Shown: in pieces, positions 32,931-43,687 of the stretch
How positions within the stretch are numbered: position 1 is the first letter of the stretch
How the letters are laid out: each line of letters starts with the position of its first letter
NCBI RefSeq assembly: GCF_964355755.1
Contig: NC_092673.1
Coordinates: forward strand, 9,617,001 to 9,681,000
Length of the DNA: 64,000 nucleotides
From: Antedon mediterranea
Taxonomy: Eukaryota > Echinodermata > Crinoidea > Comatulida > Antedonidae
Reading direction: 5' to 3'
The notes under the pieces: generated by a model
What the model saw: the letters and a program-made list of their open reading frames with translations, nothing else
The model's database searches: none
What the model was told of the DNA's origin: nothing
Translations under genes and position numbers: made by a program

Positions 32931-34289
32931 TTAGGTGATCATTTACAATAAAATGATCACCTAATCTTCTTTATTTCTCTCTGTACAGATTTTGTGTAAC
33001 AAATATCTCAAAAAGTTTAATGTCAATGATTACCAAAATTTCACAATGTCTTTCAAATACTTTAACTTAGTTTTAATAAGCTTTTCAGCATGATCACTCA
33101 TCCGTGACGTCTCATTTATACGCCATTTTGTGAAATCACATTATCAATCATATCTCTATAATTCATTATCAAATATTAATGAAATTCACTACACGGAAAC
33201 TTCAGGTCAAGGGTAAAATTATTAGCAAATAAAAACGCACGCGCACGTAGGGTCATGCGCGTGAAATCGTGTGTTAAAAATTTTAAAAGCTAAAAATTAA
33301 GTTTTGATCAATTTAGAGCATGAATTAGGCCATTTGTGTGTTTCAAAAATTTAGTGCGGAAAAAAAAATTTTGCGCGCGCAATACTTGAAAAGCGTAACA
33401 AATACGATTTTTTTTACAAATCGCATTCTCACCATCCTTAGTACATTCACCAAATTTAAGTCCGTTCCTACTTAAAATAACGCTATACGAGCAGGTTAAA
33501 ATTGACAAAATGCGCACATTAATTGTATAAAGTGCTGAAAATGGTGAAAAATAAGGCATTTTTAAAATGAAAATAATTCTTCAGAATGCACGATGACCCT
33601 AATTTTTTTAACTTATTGTGGAAGCCAATGAGTTGTAGATATGAATTCATGTACACATTTTACGTACAAAATGTTGTGACGTCATCAAATGGCCACTTGA
33701 ATTTAAAAATTAGGTTTTTTTCTTTTTTCGTCATAGATTATCACATTTAACAGAGCGCATCTCGGTTAATTTGTGCCCGATTTTCGCTAAAATGTTAGTA
33801 TAGATTGCTCAATTAATTGACTTTCTCATGACTTGTCACTATTTTTATTTTGATGATGTCATCACGCGTAAAAACTTGAATAACGTAGGTCGTGTAATTT
33901 CACTTTCGCCGTAAATTTGAAATTTGTCACATTTTCTTCCAATTCTTATATTTATTTGCTCAATTCATTATCTTTTGAAATTGTCATCTTCGAGTTTATT
34001 TTGATAATTCCATCATACCAAAAAATTAGAACATGATGTGTGTCCCGTAATTTCACCTATGCTACACTGTATACAGTATACTGTACATATTGTATGGCAT
34101 ATAATAGGCACAACTCAACACTATAAGCATATTATAATAGGATGGAATACATCATCATTTTCCGATCGTATGTTAACATACTTGCATGTTTAAAAAAAAT
34201 TAATTTCAGTAATTAATTAATTAATTAATGTCAATAAAATGATAAAAATGTTCACCTATAATTTGTCAAAGTGACGAATTAAATTCTAG
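32931..34289 (+). mobile_element. diverged Helentron-like element (1.36 kb)
   Basis: The 5' head TTAGGTGATCATTT forms a palindrome with AAATGATCACCTAA. The 3' subterminal AAATGTTCACCTATAA (34246-34261) is nearly its reverse complement; a hairpin AATTTGTCAAAGTGACGAATT follows and CTAG lies at 34286-34289. The loop GTCAAAGTGAC and several body blocks (GATGAGTTGTAGATAT-like, TGACGTCATC.AATGGCCA, CACATTTAACAGAGCGCATCTC, CCCGTAATTTCACC) match the other copies. The terminal sequence differs from theirs but keeps internal complementarity. Confidence 0.75.
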
Positions 34290-34984
34290 TTGTTATTTGA
34301 AGTTATTAATAAACCAATTTTCTTGATTTTCAATAGGCATGGTCTGAAAGTATATACCTATCTACACCAAAAAATACAAACAAAGTAAATACTATACTTG
34401 GCAAACTACATATATCTTATTGCCGATATGGATAGGAAGTACCTGGTTTTAAAAAAAAAAAAGGATTTTAGTAAATGTGGAAAAACGATTGTATTCATCG
34501 TTTTTTCCATGATTTGAGAATAAGGAGATTCCCGGTCAGCAAAAACATGTAGCAGTTGTAGATGATCGAAACCATAGTGCCATAGAAGGCACAGCTACTT
34601 TGGTTTCAGGTGTTGTTGTCTAATGCATGATACTTTGGAAATAGATAGTATGTGGATACAGCACTGGGAATCGAGTGGTATTTTGACATACACAACTAAT
34701 AATTAAGCCTACAATGTCTAAATGTTTATTGTAATACTAATAATTTGTTAATAAATGGAGATATGATGCCGTAGAACTGCAGACGTAGAAAGCACAGTAT
34801 CGGATATGAACTTTGTTTTTATTTTTAATGTCTGGCCTTTCCTAAATATAATACTATTATTGTATATTTATAACATTATTATTTTGCACTGCTGCGGGGC
34901 CCCTCGTGTTCCGGCGAGCACTGGCAAAGGTCTGAGGACCCTGGTTTAGGAGCACTTTGTGGATATGAACGCTTTATAAATCTT
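34290..34984. other. non-coding
   Basis: No supported gene. GAACGCTTTATAAATCTTATTATC at about 34968 resembles a LINE/SINE tail. Confidence 0.35.
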
Positions 34985-35206
34985 ATTATCTTATCTCTGG
35001 AGCTTTTAGCCTTTTTTGACATATTTTAAAGCCTTTTCCCTTCCCGGCCCTGCTCAGGGCCCCTACAAGCTCAGGATTCAACTTCAGCATACCCTTGTAT
35101 GCAGCATTAATTGCACGAAAATCTTCTGAAGTGTTAATATTAACTTTACGGCATACTTCACAGCCTGCACTGACTTCTTTGTGTACAGGGTACGTGTCAG
35201 TCTTCT
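34985..35206 (-). CDS. unrecognised open segment (~73 codons)
   Basis: Minus strand, open between stops, no early ATG. It contains VHKEVSAGCEVCRKVNI, DFRAINAAYKGMLKLNPEL, GALSRAGKGKGFK and CQKRLKAPEI. The composition (CxxC, helical middle, basic end) looks protein-like, but I cannot assign a family. It may be an exon or the end of a transposon-encoded protein. Confidence 0.25.
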
Positions 35207-35431
35207 GTTAAAGTGACGGCGCATAGTTTAATTCCGACTGCCTTTCGCTAACAGACCTGAAGACGGCCTCACGATGACAGAAAACAAAAAAAAGGTGAAC
35301 GTACATTACAGCCATTCATTATCACCATTAGATATCACTTTTCCATGAGATAGGGCTAATTCTAAATGACACATGATGTGTAATTAACCAATCAAATTGC
35401 AAGAATTCAATCAGGTGTGTTATATTAAAAA

Positions 35432-35876
35432 CTAGAGGGTACTCCGAGAGTACAAACCTCCGCCTACTGTAAAATTCCCCTACATAAAATGCCCCCTGAA
35501 TATTTTTTTTTTACATTTTTTTTATTAGTTCTTAGTGTAAATATGCTAACTGCACACTACAAAGTTGTGGATGACAGTGTGGTGTAATGGTTATGTATCC
35601 AGCCTCTCACAGTTGAGATCGCTGGTTTAAGTCCCACTGAGGGTTTTTTTTTTAATTATTTTTTTATTTCTTTTTTTTTTGTTAGTTGTGACCTTGACCT
35701 ATGACCTTTTCCCCTCAAATTCGAACTCGTCCGAGCTTTTGGGGCATAGATCATTGTTGCCAAATTTGGTGAGAATCGAATAAAAACTGTGGCCTCCAGG
35801 CTGTTCACAGACTCACACACACACAAACACACACACACATACAGGGGTGAAAATATAACCTCCTTGGCGGAGGTAA
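35432..35876 (+). repeat. tRNA-derived SINE/composite repeat
   Basis: CCTCCGCC at 35457 and GGCGGAGG at 35866 form inverted ends. Between them, 35567-35645 has a tRNA-like promoter: A box TGGTGTAATGGTTA (about 35579) and B box GGTTTAAGTCCC (about 35624). After a T-rich stretch come GTGACCTTGACCTATGACC, CATAGATCATTGTTGCCAAA, and a CA microsatellite (35813-35840). The tRNA part is too degenerate for a functional tRNA. Confidence 0.65.
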
Positions 35877-35880
35877 CTAA

Positions 35881-37114
35881 TAAACAAATTGTTTGAACAA
35901 AAAACAGATTTTTCCCTTTGGGCAACACAGTTTTTAAAGTCACTTGCACTTTGTTCACTGTAACATTAACAATAACAATAGCTTTAGGGCTTTTTAAAAC
36001 CAGCAACTGCACTTTAAAATATTTAACTTACTGACTAACTAACTAACTGAACTTTTCATACATTTTATTTATTATTAGTGTACTACAACTACTAGTGTAC
36101 TATATTTTGTTTGTTTTACATCAAATGTAATTGATTGAATTATCCTTATTTCAATTATCATATCCATTTTTTACAGAATACACTGCATCTTAATCAAACA
36201 GACACCAGGTTATTTGCATATAATAAACAGATGAAATATGGACCCACCTGCCAGAAACAATCATAAGAGCTGCAACTTGAGAAAATCTCAATATCAAAAT
36301 AATCAAAAACAACTTTAGCTTTCATATCATATCAAACTCAACCACTATAGTCTTGAGTCGGCAAGTCCTGTTGATCAAAATGTAATCAAAATCTCCCCAG
36401 GCATAAGACACACAGTGAGGGTTTGGTGTCGGCTACCCCACGGGTCGGGTCGTAATCATTGTTTGGCAGGTCAATGTATCAGACGCGTCTTGGTGTTCTT
36501 ACAATAGGGCCCTCAACCTCAAGTTCATAGTACAATCACTTGAAGAAACTATCAACAAGTTATCAATGACATGCCCTTAAGGATTATGGTGATTTAAACA
36601 AAACCTTTTAGATGGTGTGATCATAAATTATATTTAGTGGACTATATAAATTATCTATTATTCCTTAATTATTTATTTAAATCAAATTAAGTAACAAAAG
36701 GGGGGGGGGGGGGTTTAAAAGTTAATTCATCACTTTGCCTATATATGTATACTTTCTTTTTTTTTAGTTACAGTGTAATTGTCTTTACATCCTGCATTCA
36801 TATCTTCAAATCCTGTTTCCTCTAGCATAAAGCTAATGATGAAAACAGATTATTTGTAGTTTCCTATTACAAGTTACTTTCACTAATGATGTCAGGGCCT
36901 CAAATTATAGTAGTAGCAGACCAAATGCTAGTGAGGAACACTGCTGGATGTTCAAAATGAAATTGACACAGATATCTTTGGTTAAATATTGAAAAGTTTT
37001 TAATATGAATATTGAAAATATAGATATAAATAAATACTACTACTTTCTACCTAGAAATGTTCATTATCAATAAAAGCAATTTCACAGTATCTTACAAAAA
37101 ACAAAAGTTATACT
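35881..37114. other. non-coding with poly-G tract
   Basis: No supported gene. A run of 14 G lies at 36700-36713. ACTGACTAACTAACTAACTG occurs at about 36030. Confidence 0.4.
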
Positions 37115-37200
37115 CCGGTAAACGCACGTTTTTTCTTCCTATCTAATTAGTGCATTTGGTACCTCCTGTAAGCGGCCGCTGCCACCCTTTTAACTAAAAA
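37115..37200 (-). repeat. fragment of pogo-like MITE
   Basis: The reverse complement (GCGGCCGCTTACAGGAGGTA, CCAAATGCACTAATTAGATA, GGAAGAA) matches 50745-50790 of the TA-flanked MITE at 50402-50829. Confidence 0.65.
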
Positions 37201-39170
37201 TTAGATTTTTTGTTTGGTAAATTAAACTGGTCACCGGAAAAAATTCTTATGACTTTTGATGACTGCAAATAGAAAAAGGAAATTTTTTAAACTTTTGTAA
37301 TGACATAGATTCCAACTGTCCAACTTTCTGCGGGACTGATTTTATGTATTGGAAATGAATAAAACTAATAAAATTATTGTTGTCTAGAGTTATCAATATC
37401 ACTTTGTGTGGTAACAAATTAATAAAGTTTTGGGTCAGCAGCTACGAAATACTTTTCAGGAGACACATTGGCTACCAAAAGTTCTTCCTATCATTTTAAA
37501 ATACAACTACTCTCAGGGCCGTATGCAGCATTTGCAAAATTTGCGCTATTTGACGTTCTAAAGACTGATTTAAGACTCTTTGTTGTGGCTTGGGCTAGTT
37601 GAACGATGGACACCAGAACTTAACACCTTAACAAACAGACACTCTGACCGATTGCAGAAAATTAATTTCAACAAGAAAATGGGCCTTACCGTGATTTTTT
37701 TTAATAGAAGACAACAAAATGACAAATTCTTAATTAAATTGTGTTCGTAATTGACAATGATTTATTTATTTCACAGTGTGCGCCGGGGATTTCGTGAGGA
37801 ATCTGCCACGTGTGCCGCTGAGGAAAATATCTATCGTATTTAATATTTTTTGGCAAGCGTGCCATTTTCCTCAAGTGTGCGTCGAACGTGAGCTTCCTGC
37901 TCACTAAAAAATTCCACTGCGCATGACATGTTCTGATTTATTATGATATTTCAGCGTGTGCTGTATAGCGTAGTAGGTAATTATCCAATCAGAAAATCGC
38001 GTACTGAAGGCGTTTAGTGTGCGTTTGATAGATCATAGTTTGCGGCAAATTTTTTTGTGAGCCAAGTGTTACTCGTGCCAGTCGGCTCAGCCGAAAGCTC
38101 TAGTGTCTGTATTTCCAGCAAACACTTTACCGCGTACCGCGTACATAAAGCACTAAGCTATTGCTTGTCGTCACATGATCGATCGACTGCGCATGTTTCA
38201 CATCCAGTTTGTAGTCAGTTCAGATTCCGTAATTTAATTACCGGTATTTTTTCATTTTATATTAAAAAATTGGTGCAGACGCACCCAACGCACCCCCCCC
38301 CCCCTGGATACGGGCCTGACTCTTTTGAATGATTGTTACAATGCCAGTCTGATGTTTTGTTTATTTTTTGTGGTCCACACATCTGAAAATGATACGGCCT
38401 GGTGGCCTGGTCAGCAATGCTAAATATTTCCAGTAATTGTTTTCCAGTTTATGTATGTCCACGAGAGACTATACAATTGTTTTATTTTAAAATGTCGGAA
38501 ACTGGAAAAAAAATGTCACAAAAAAAAGGAAAAAATCCAGGAATAAACCTATGATGACAAAATTGTTTTCTTTCAGATTTGGAAAAAAGGTAATTTTATA
38601 ACCATATATTATGTTAAATGATCAAATTGATAAACAAAAAATGGCAGGGCCAACCCTGAGTGAGTCGTACGCATCGTAATCTAACAAGATTACCATGACT
38701 ATCCCCGATGATTTATGCGTTGAGAGCTGAGGAACACACCGACTCATAATACGCTTAGATTTGTTAAAGCCGGTTCAATAATAACAGGGCCTATACAAAA
38801 CAATTATTAATGAAAGCAAGTTCAGGCAATTACTCAGTTTCTCAATTAGAGTAAGGCAAGTTCATCCGCACACTTTTACATCTGGTACCTTGTTTCAAGT
38901 TTATTTTATTTTATTTATATTAATACAATTAAACATTATAAATAATTATTATTTAGGTGATAATGATGAAGTTGGAAGTGTAGAACAATTTTATTTAATT
39001 TATTTTTTTAATGATTTTTTTAGGATTAACAATAGTAAATTAATCACTGTCCTATCTGATGGTGGTAATCCCCCTAATACAGAGGCAATTTTATGAATTA
39101 GTTCACCGCAGAAACCTCCTACTCTTCTCGAATAATGAACTGGGTTCTTATCCGAGAAGACCTTACACCA
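37201..39170. other. non-coding
   Basis: No supported gene. A 12-C tract lies at 38293-38304. TTTATTTTATTTATATTAATA-rich DNA begins near 38900. Confidence 0.4.
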
Positions 39171-39175
39171 CCAGA

Positions 39176-39272
39176 ACTAGGAGCGAGTAGGCCTCGAACC
39201 CATGCCGATGTTGTTGGCTCTTTAGGTATGGTAAACGGCGCCTCTGTCTTAACCGCTCTGCCATCTGACTCG
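39176..39272 (-). repeat. tRNA (Ser/Leu-type)-derived SINE head
   Basis: On the minus strand GAGTCAGATGGCAGAGCGGTTAAGAC carries an A box (TGGCAGAGCGGTTA, 39263-39250), followed by a long region consistent with an extended variable arm. The B box GGTTCGAGGCC is at 39201-39190. The acceptor stem does not close cleanly and no CCA or T-run terminator follows, so this is a SINE promoter, not a tRNA gene. Confidence 0.6.
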
Positions 39273-39599
39273 TAAGACTCTGGAAATATATTTGATGTAT
39301 CCAGTGGTAAGTGGTTATAACTTTTTTTTATCTTACGATACTACCACTGGGCCAGATCCAAGAATTTTAATGGTTGAGAGAAGCAAGCATTAGTCTGGGG
39401 CCCCGCGACCTTGCATTGTAATTTTCTACATTTTTCCCCGTTTTTTTTTCTTTTCCCCTTTTCAAAAGTTGAAGGAGGGTTGCAATCCAAAATTCTAAAC
39501 CATAATCTGTCCACAACAACAAAACAATACTGTCTTTTGGATTGAACAAAATGGATTTCCTTTCAATCTAAATATTTCAGAATCAAGATCGGCTCAAAT

Positions 39600-40380
39600 T
39601 TCAACTACTGATGATGTGATAGAAGAGATTAGGTCTACTGCAAGCAATAGTAATAATGAAGAGGTAGATATGATTATCTGGATTGGTTGCTGAACCCGAA
39701 GTATGCGGTGCAATAAAAGCTACTAATACTGAGGTTGAACAACCTCTTGAACTGTTCCAAGGAACATATTCATCATTTGATGATAAACCACCGAAAAAAA
39801 AACAACAAAAACTATCACAAACTTTTCCCTTCTGTCAAAGGGCACCTTTATAAATTCATTGTGATATGTGTAATACAACATTTCCTGCGGCCATGGCTGA
39901 CTTGATGACGTAAAAAGACATGTGAGCACAAAAGTAATTAGCGTGAACACGAACACATTTGGTAATGACCAAATTTTTAGATATCAATTTCCTTCAGGGC
40001 AGCCATGCTTCAACGGCAGAAACTACGTTTACTAGTATAGGTGTACTGACGCAACCTGGTACTTTTGCATCGGTCTGGGCATGAACAATACCAACACCAA
40101 TATGGATTACACTATTCGATTAAATCACGACCTCCACAGAAAAACAAGGATATAATAGTAACCAGTTGTCCTTGCAATATTCTGCACAACGCTACTTCAG
40201 AAGCCGGATCTTCATTTGCAGATGTATGCGGTTTTGATGTTGAAGACCATGCCACCAAATTATTTTACTGGTTCCAAAGGTCAAGTAAACGGAAGAGTAT
40301 GTTGAAAGAATACCAAGAGTTCTGTTCCATGGAATATGAAGACAAAATTAAATTACCTAGTTGGAGAATTTATAGGCCCG
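39600..40380 (+). pseudogene. hAT-like / ZMYM-type transposase relic
   Basis: Pieces in different frames look like the zinc-finger hAT-related proteins common in animal genomes. First comes a CDMCNTTF finger-like part with DDVKRHVSTK (about 39860-39930). Then in the frame from 40065 come CPCNILHNA and FADVCGFDVEDHATKLFYWF (residues 35-70) and SSKRKSMLKEYQEFC (73-87), ending near LPSW.IYRP (98-105). That block resembles the central part of this transposase family (FYWF.KS.KR...L.EY..FC). Several frameshifts and missing N- and C-termini make it a relic. Confidence 0.55.
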
Positions 40381-40582
40381 CTGCGTTAAGAACTCCGAAA
40401 AATATCATGTTTTGGACCTCTATCGACAGCAAAGGACTGTGCAAAGAAAACAAAGATTTAATAAACAATAATAATATATACCAGACTACTCAAATAGGAA
40501 AGATAAACATTTGGACAAGGACTTTTAAAGATATTTGTAAACTTGGGAGCCGAGATAATTGGTCAGATGTTTGCCTTACTCT

Positions 40583-40650
40583 CTGACCGTGGCCTATGGT
40601 GGTAAGCCAGTCTAGTGATCTGGAGGTCGTGGGTTCGAGTCACAAGAATA
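40583..40650 (+). repeat. tRNA-like SINE head
   Basis: CCGTGGCCTATGGTGGTAAG (A-box region, from 40587), then TCTAGTGATCTGGAGGTCGT and the B box GGGTTCGAGTC (40631-40641). The word order is that of tRNA-derived SINEs. It lies just upstream of the LINE at 40660. Confidence 0.55.
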
Positions 40651-40654
40651 ATTC

Positions 40655-42700
40655 TAAATATATTTAGAAGAGCCAATGTCAAAGAGAAATGAGAAAGCAA
40701 TATTGGGAATACATAGAGAATATGATAACCCCTAAAGAAGATGAAAACACCTACCAACCCATGAAAAAGTTCTGGAAATATATAAAACATAGGAAAAATG
40801 ACTTCACTGGCGTCAGTGACATTAAAGATGATGGCAGACTAGTAACCGATGATAAAGCGAAAGCCGAGCTGCTAAATCAACAGTTTCAGTCAACATTTAT
40901 ACATGAAAGTCCTTTGACCCACACATTTCCCCTACCGAACACACGCTCATGCCAGAAGTTAACATCACAGAAGAAGGAGTCTGCAAATTGCTGAAAGAGC
41001 TGCATCCAGCAAAAGCCTCGGGACCTGACAACATAAGCCCAAGAGTGCTCCGAGAACTTGCAACAGATATATCCCCGATATTCTGTGGCTTGTTCAAGAA
41101 ATCTTTAAATACTGGGATTGTGCCTAGTGACTGGAAGAATGCAAATATTGTCCCCATCTTCAAGAAAGGCCAGCCTAGTGACAAAAGAAATTACCGACCT
41201 ATTAGCCTGACAAGTATCGCATCTAAAGTCATGGAGCACATCATCACTAGTAGTCTGATGAACCATGCAGAATTAAACACTATTCTACATTCTAAGCAGC
41301 ATGGATTTCGAGCAAGGCGGAGCTGTGAGACACAGTTGATAGAATTTGTACATGATATCACAGCAAATATGATGGACGGTCTGCAAACTGATGTTTGTAT
41401 ACTTGACATGACAAGGTTGGACACCTGCGACTGCTGTCAAAATTGGAATGGTATGGGATCAAGGGAAAAGTGCATAAGTGGATAAAGAGTTTCCTCTATG
41501 ACCGGCAACAACAAGTTGTCATTAATGGTATCATATCAAGCAGTGTGCCCGTATTATCTGGTGTCCCCCAGGGGTCAGTTATTGGTCCTTGCTTGTTCCT
41601 TTTTTATATCAATGACATAAGCTATGGTCTCAACTCTACTATCCGGTTATTTGCTGATGACACCATGATATATACCACCATTACAAGTAATACTGATAGC
41701 GGTCTCCTGCAGTCTGATCTCCACAAACTTGAAGAATGGGGTAGGACATGGCAAATGCAGTTCCACCCAGAAAAGAGTGAGCTTCTCACAATAACAAGAA
41801 AGAAGAAGAAGAAAGTAAAGCAGAAATACACCCTATGTGGAAGCGAAATAAAGAGTGTTGATGTTGCTAAATACCTTGGCGTCAACATCTCCCAAGATAT
41901 GAAGTGGAACTCCCATGTGGATGCCATAACTTCCAAGGCAGATAATGCACTCAACTTTTTGCGAAGAAACTTGTGTGTCAGGAACAAACGGATAAAAGGC
42001 CTTGCATATAAATGTTGTGTACGCCCTCTATTAGAGTATTCTAACACCGTCTGGGACCCATATAATTCCAATTTAATTGGTAAACTTGAAATGGTACAGA
42101 GAAGAGCGGCTAGATTTGCCTGCAACAACTATAAGCGCACGTCAAGTGTAACCGAAATGATGAAGGTCCTTGGTTGGGAAACCTTGGAAGAGAGGAGGAG
42201 GATAGCTCGACTATTAATGTTCCATAAGATACACTACTGCAATGTAGCAGCCGATATGAAACTGGTCATGAAAAACACCTGTAGACCCAGTCGGAGAGAG
42301 AACAGTCAATCATACCATATTCCTCACTCAACAGTTGATTATTTTAGGTATTCATTCTTTCCACGCACTGCCATCGACTGGAATCATCTACCAGATAAGG
42401 TTGTAAATTGTACTTCTATTCTGGAATTCAAAACCCATATTGTCCAAACTTAATTAAATAGGGTACCCCTTGTCACAACTTACTCTCTGGGGGTCTCTGT
42501 CTTGGTGACAGCTCGCTGGGCAACTGGATGGCTGAGGCGGGGTAAATGGGTATCCAGCTACTTTATTCTGCCTCCTAGGTAGCGGCCCAGGAAAGTGATA
42601 GCGGTTGGCACGGACGGTAGACTTCCATAGTGTTAATGTTGGGTACAGTTTACTCTTTTTTTTACTCTTTACAAGGTGTCTGAATACAATACAATTATAT
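40655..42700 (+). pseudogene. LINE (CR1/L2-type), motif A deleted
   Basis: The linker (RANVKREMRKQYWEYI.. and FWKYIKHRKND, 40660-40994) shifts to a frame at 40949-41485 with KASGPDNISPRVL, NANIVPIFKKG, KRNYRPISLTSI and KQHGFRARRSCETQL. After DVCILDM a short deletion removes the DFSKAFD-type motif A and shifts the frame. The third frame (41443-42453, 336 codons) has EWYGIKGKVHKW, SGVPQGSVIGPCLF (residues 39-52), FADD (70-73, motif C) and DVAKYLGVNIS. Its C-terminus, RRAARF..NY...SSVTEMM and FFPRTAIDWNHLP, is typical of this clade. The 3' UTR runs to about 42700. The endonuclease is missing. Loss of the first catalytic Asp makes it dead. Confidence 0.85.
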
Positions 42701-42769
42701 AATAGATAGGATAGATCCAATAATTATATATATTCATACTAAACATGTATATATAACTTAAAAAAAAGA

Positions 42770-42930
42770 GATAAGGGAAAGGGAAGAAAAGAGAGAAAGA
42801 AAAGTGAAAGGAGAAGTAAGGGGAAAAAAAGAAAAGAAAAAAAAAAAAAAAAAAAATTTAAAAATTAAAAAAAATAATAATAATAATAATGATAATTAAT
42901 AATAATAATTATAAATAAATAAATAAGGCA
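42770..42930 (+). repeat. purine-rich / poly-A and AAT low-complexity tract
   Basis: An AGGGAAAGGGAAG-type purine run passes into a ~20-nt A run, then AATAATAATAATAAT and AATAAATAAAT. It follows the LINE 3' UTR and may include its tail. Confidence 0.8.
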
Positions 42931-43680
42931 GTCAGTTTCTCTCTGTAAAAGAATAACTAAATAGAACAATAATACACAACCAAATACAGTAGAGCTAGCA
43001 AAACAGAGTTGGAGGAGCAGAGTCTTCACATATGAAGTTGGCTCCTAATACGAAGAAGAAGAAGTATCTTTACTATAAAGTACAGTTAAAGTCTTGCAAA
43101 CATCTGGCACAATATACCTTAGTATCTTTAGTTTTTCATTTTAATACAGATTAGTGATAACTTCAAAATTACCATTAATTAAAAACAGGTAGGATTTAAT
43201 CAGTTTGCTTTTTAAACTCACAAATTGTAGACATATCATTATTTTGTTATTCAATTGTTTGTAATTTACAGTACTTTAAAATGCCAACAATGTGTTCTTG
43301 TTCCTTTAGGAGCTATGACAACTTAATACTACAAGTGGTTATAATCCAAAGGTTCCTCAAGGGGCTATGATATGACAACAGAATTGTTCGCAAGAGTGCA
43401 ATCAAACTCTGTGAACACTGAAATATTTTGTGGATAATGCAATCTACTTCCGTCTATGATTCTACAATGATTGTGGAAACTAATTAAAATGATGAGAATA
43501 ATTTAATAGGATGTTGTAACTCACATTCCCATAAGAAATTATTGTGTGAACAACTCTTGAAAAACCTGACAAAACTGGCTTGCCTATAAAATGTTCAGTT
43601 TTCCAACAAGTATGACAATATATTGGGCTTTATCAGATGTTTATTGGTTTGGAAAATATGTGTTACATTATATTTTATTA
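42931..43680. other. non-coding
   Basis: No supported gene. GAAGAAGAAGAAGTATC at about 43051 looks like a repeat tail. Confidence 0.4.
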
Positions 43681-43687
43681 CAATAGG

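Noticed and set aside
39176-39272. Functional tRNA-Ser/Leu gene
   Set aside because: A and B boxes are present, but the acceptor stem does not pair properly and no T-run terminator follows. SINE-derived.
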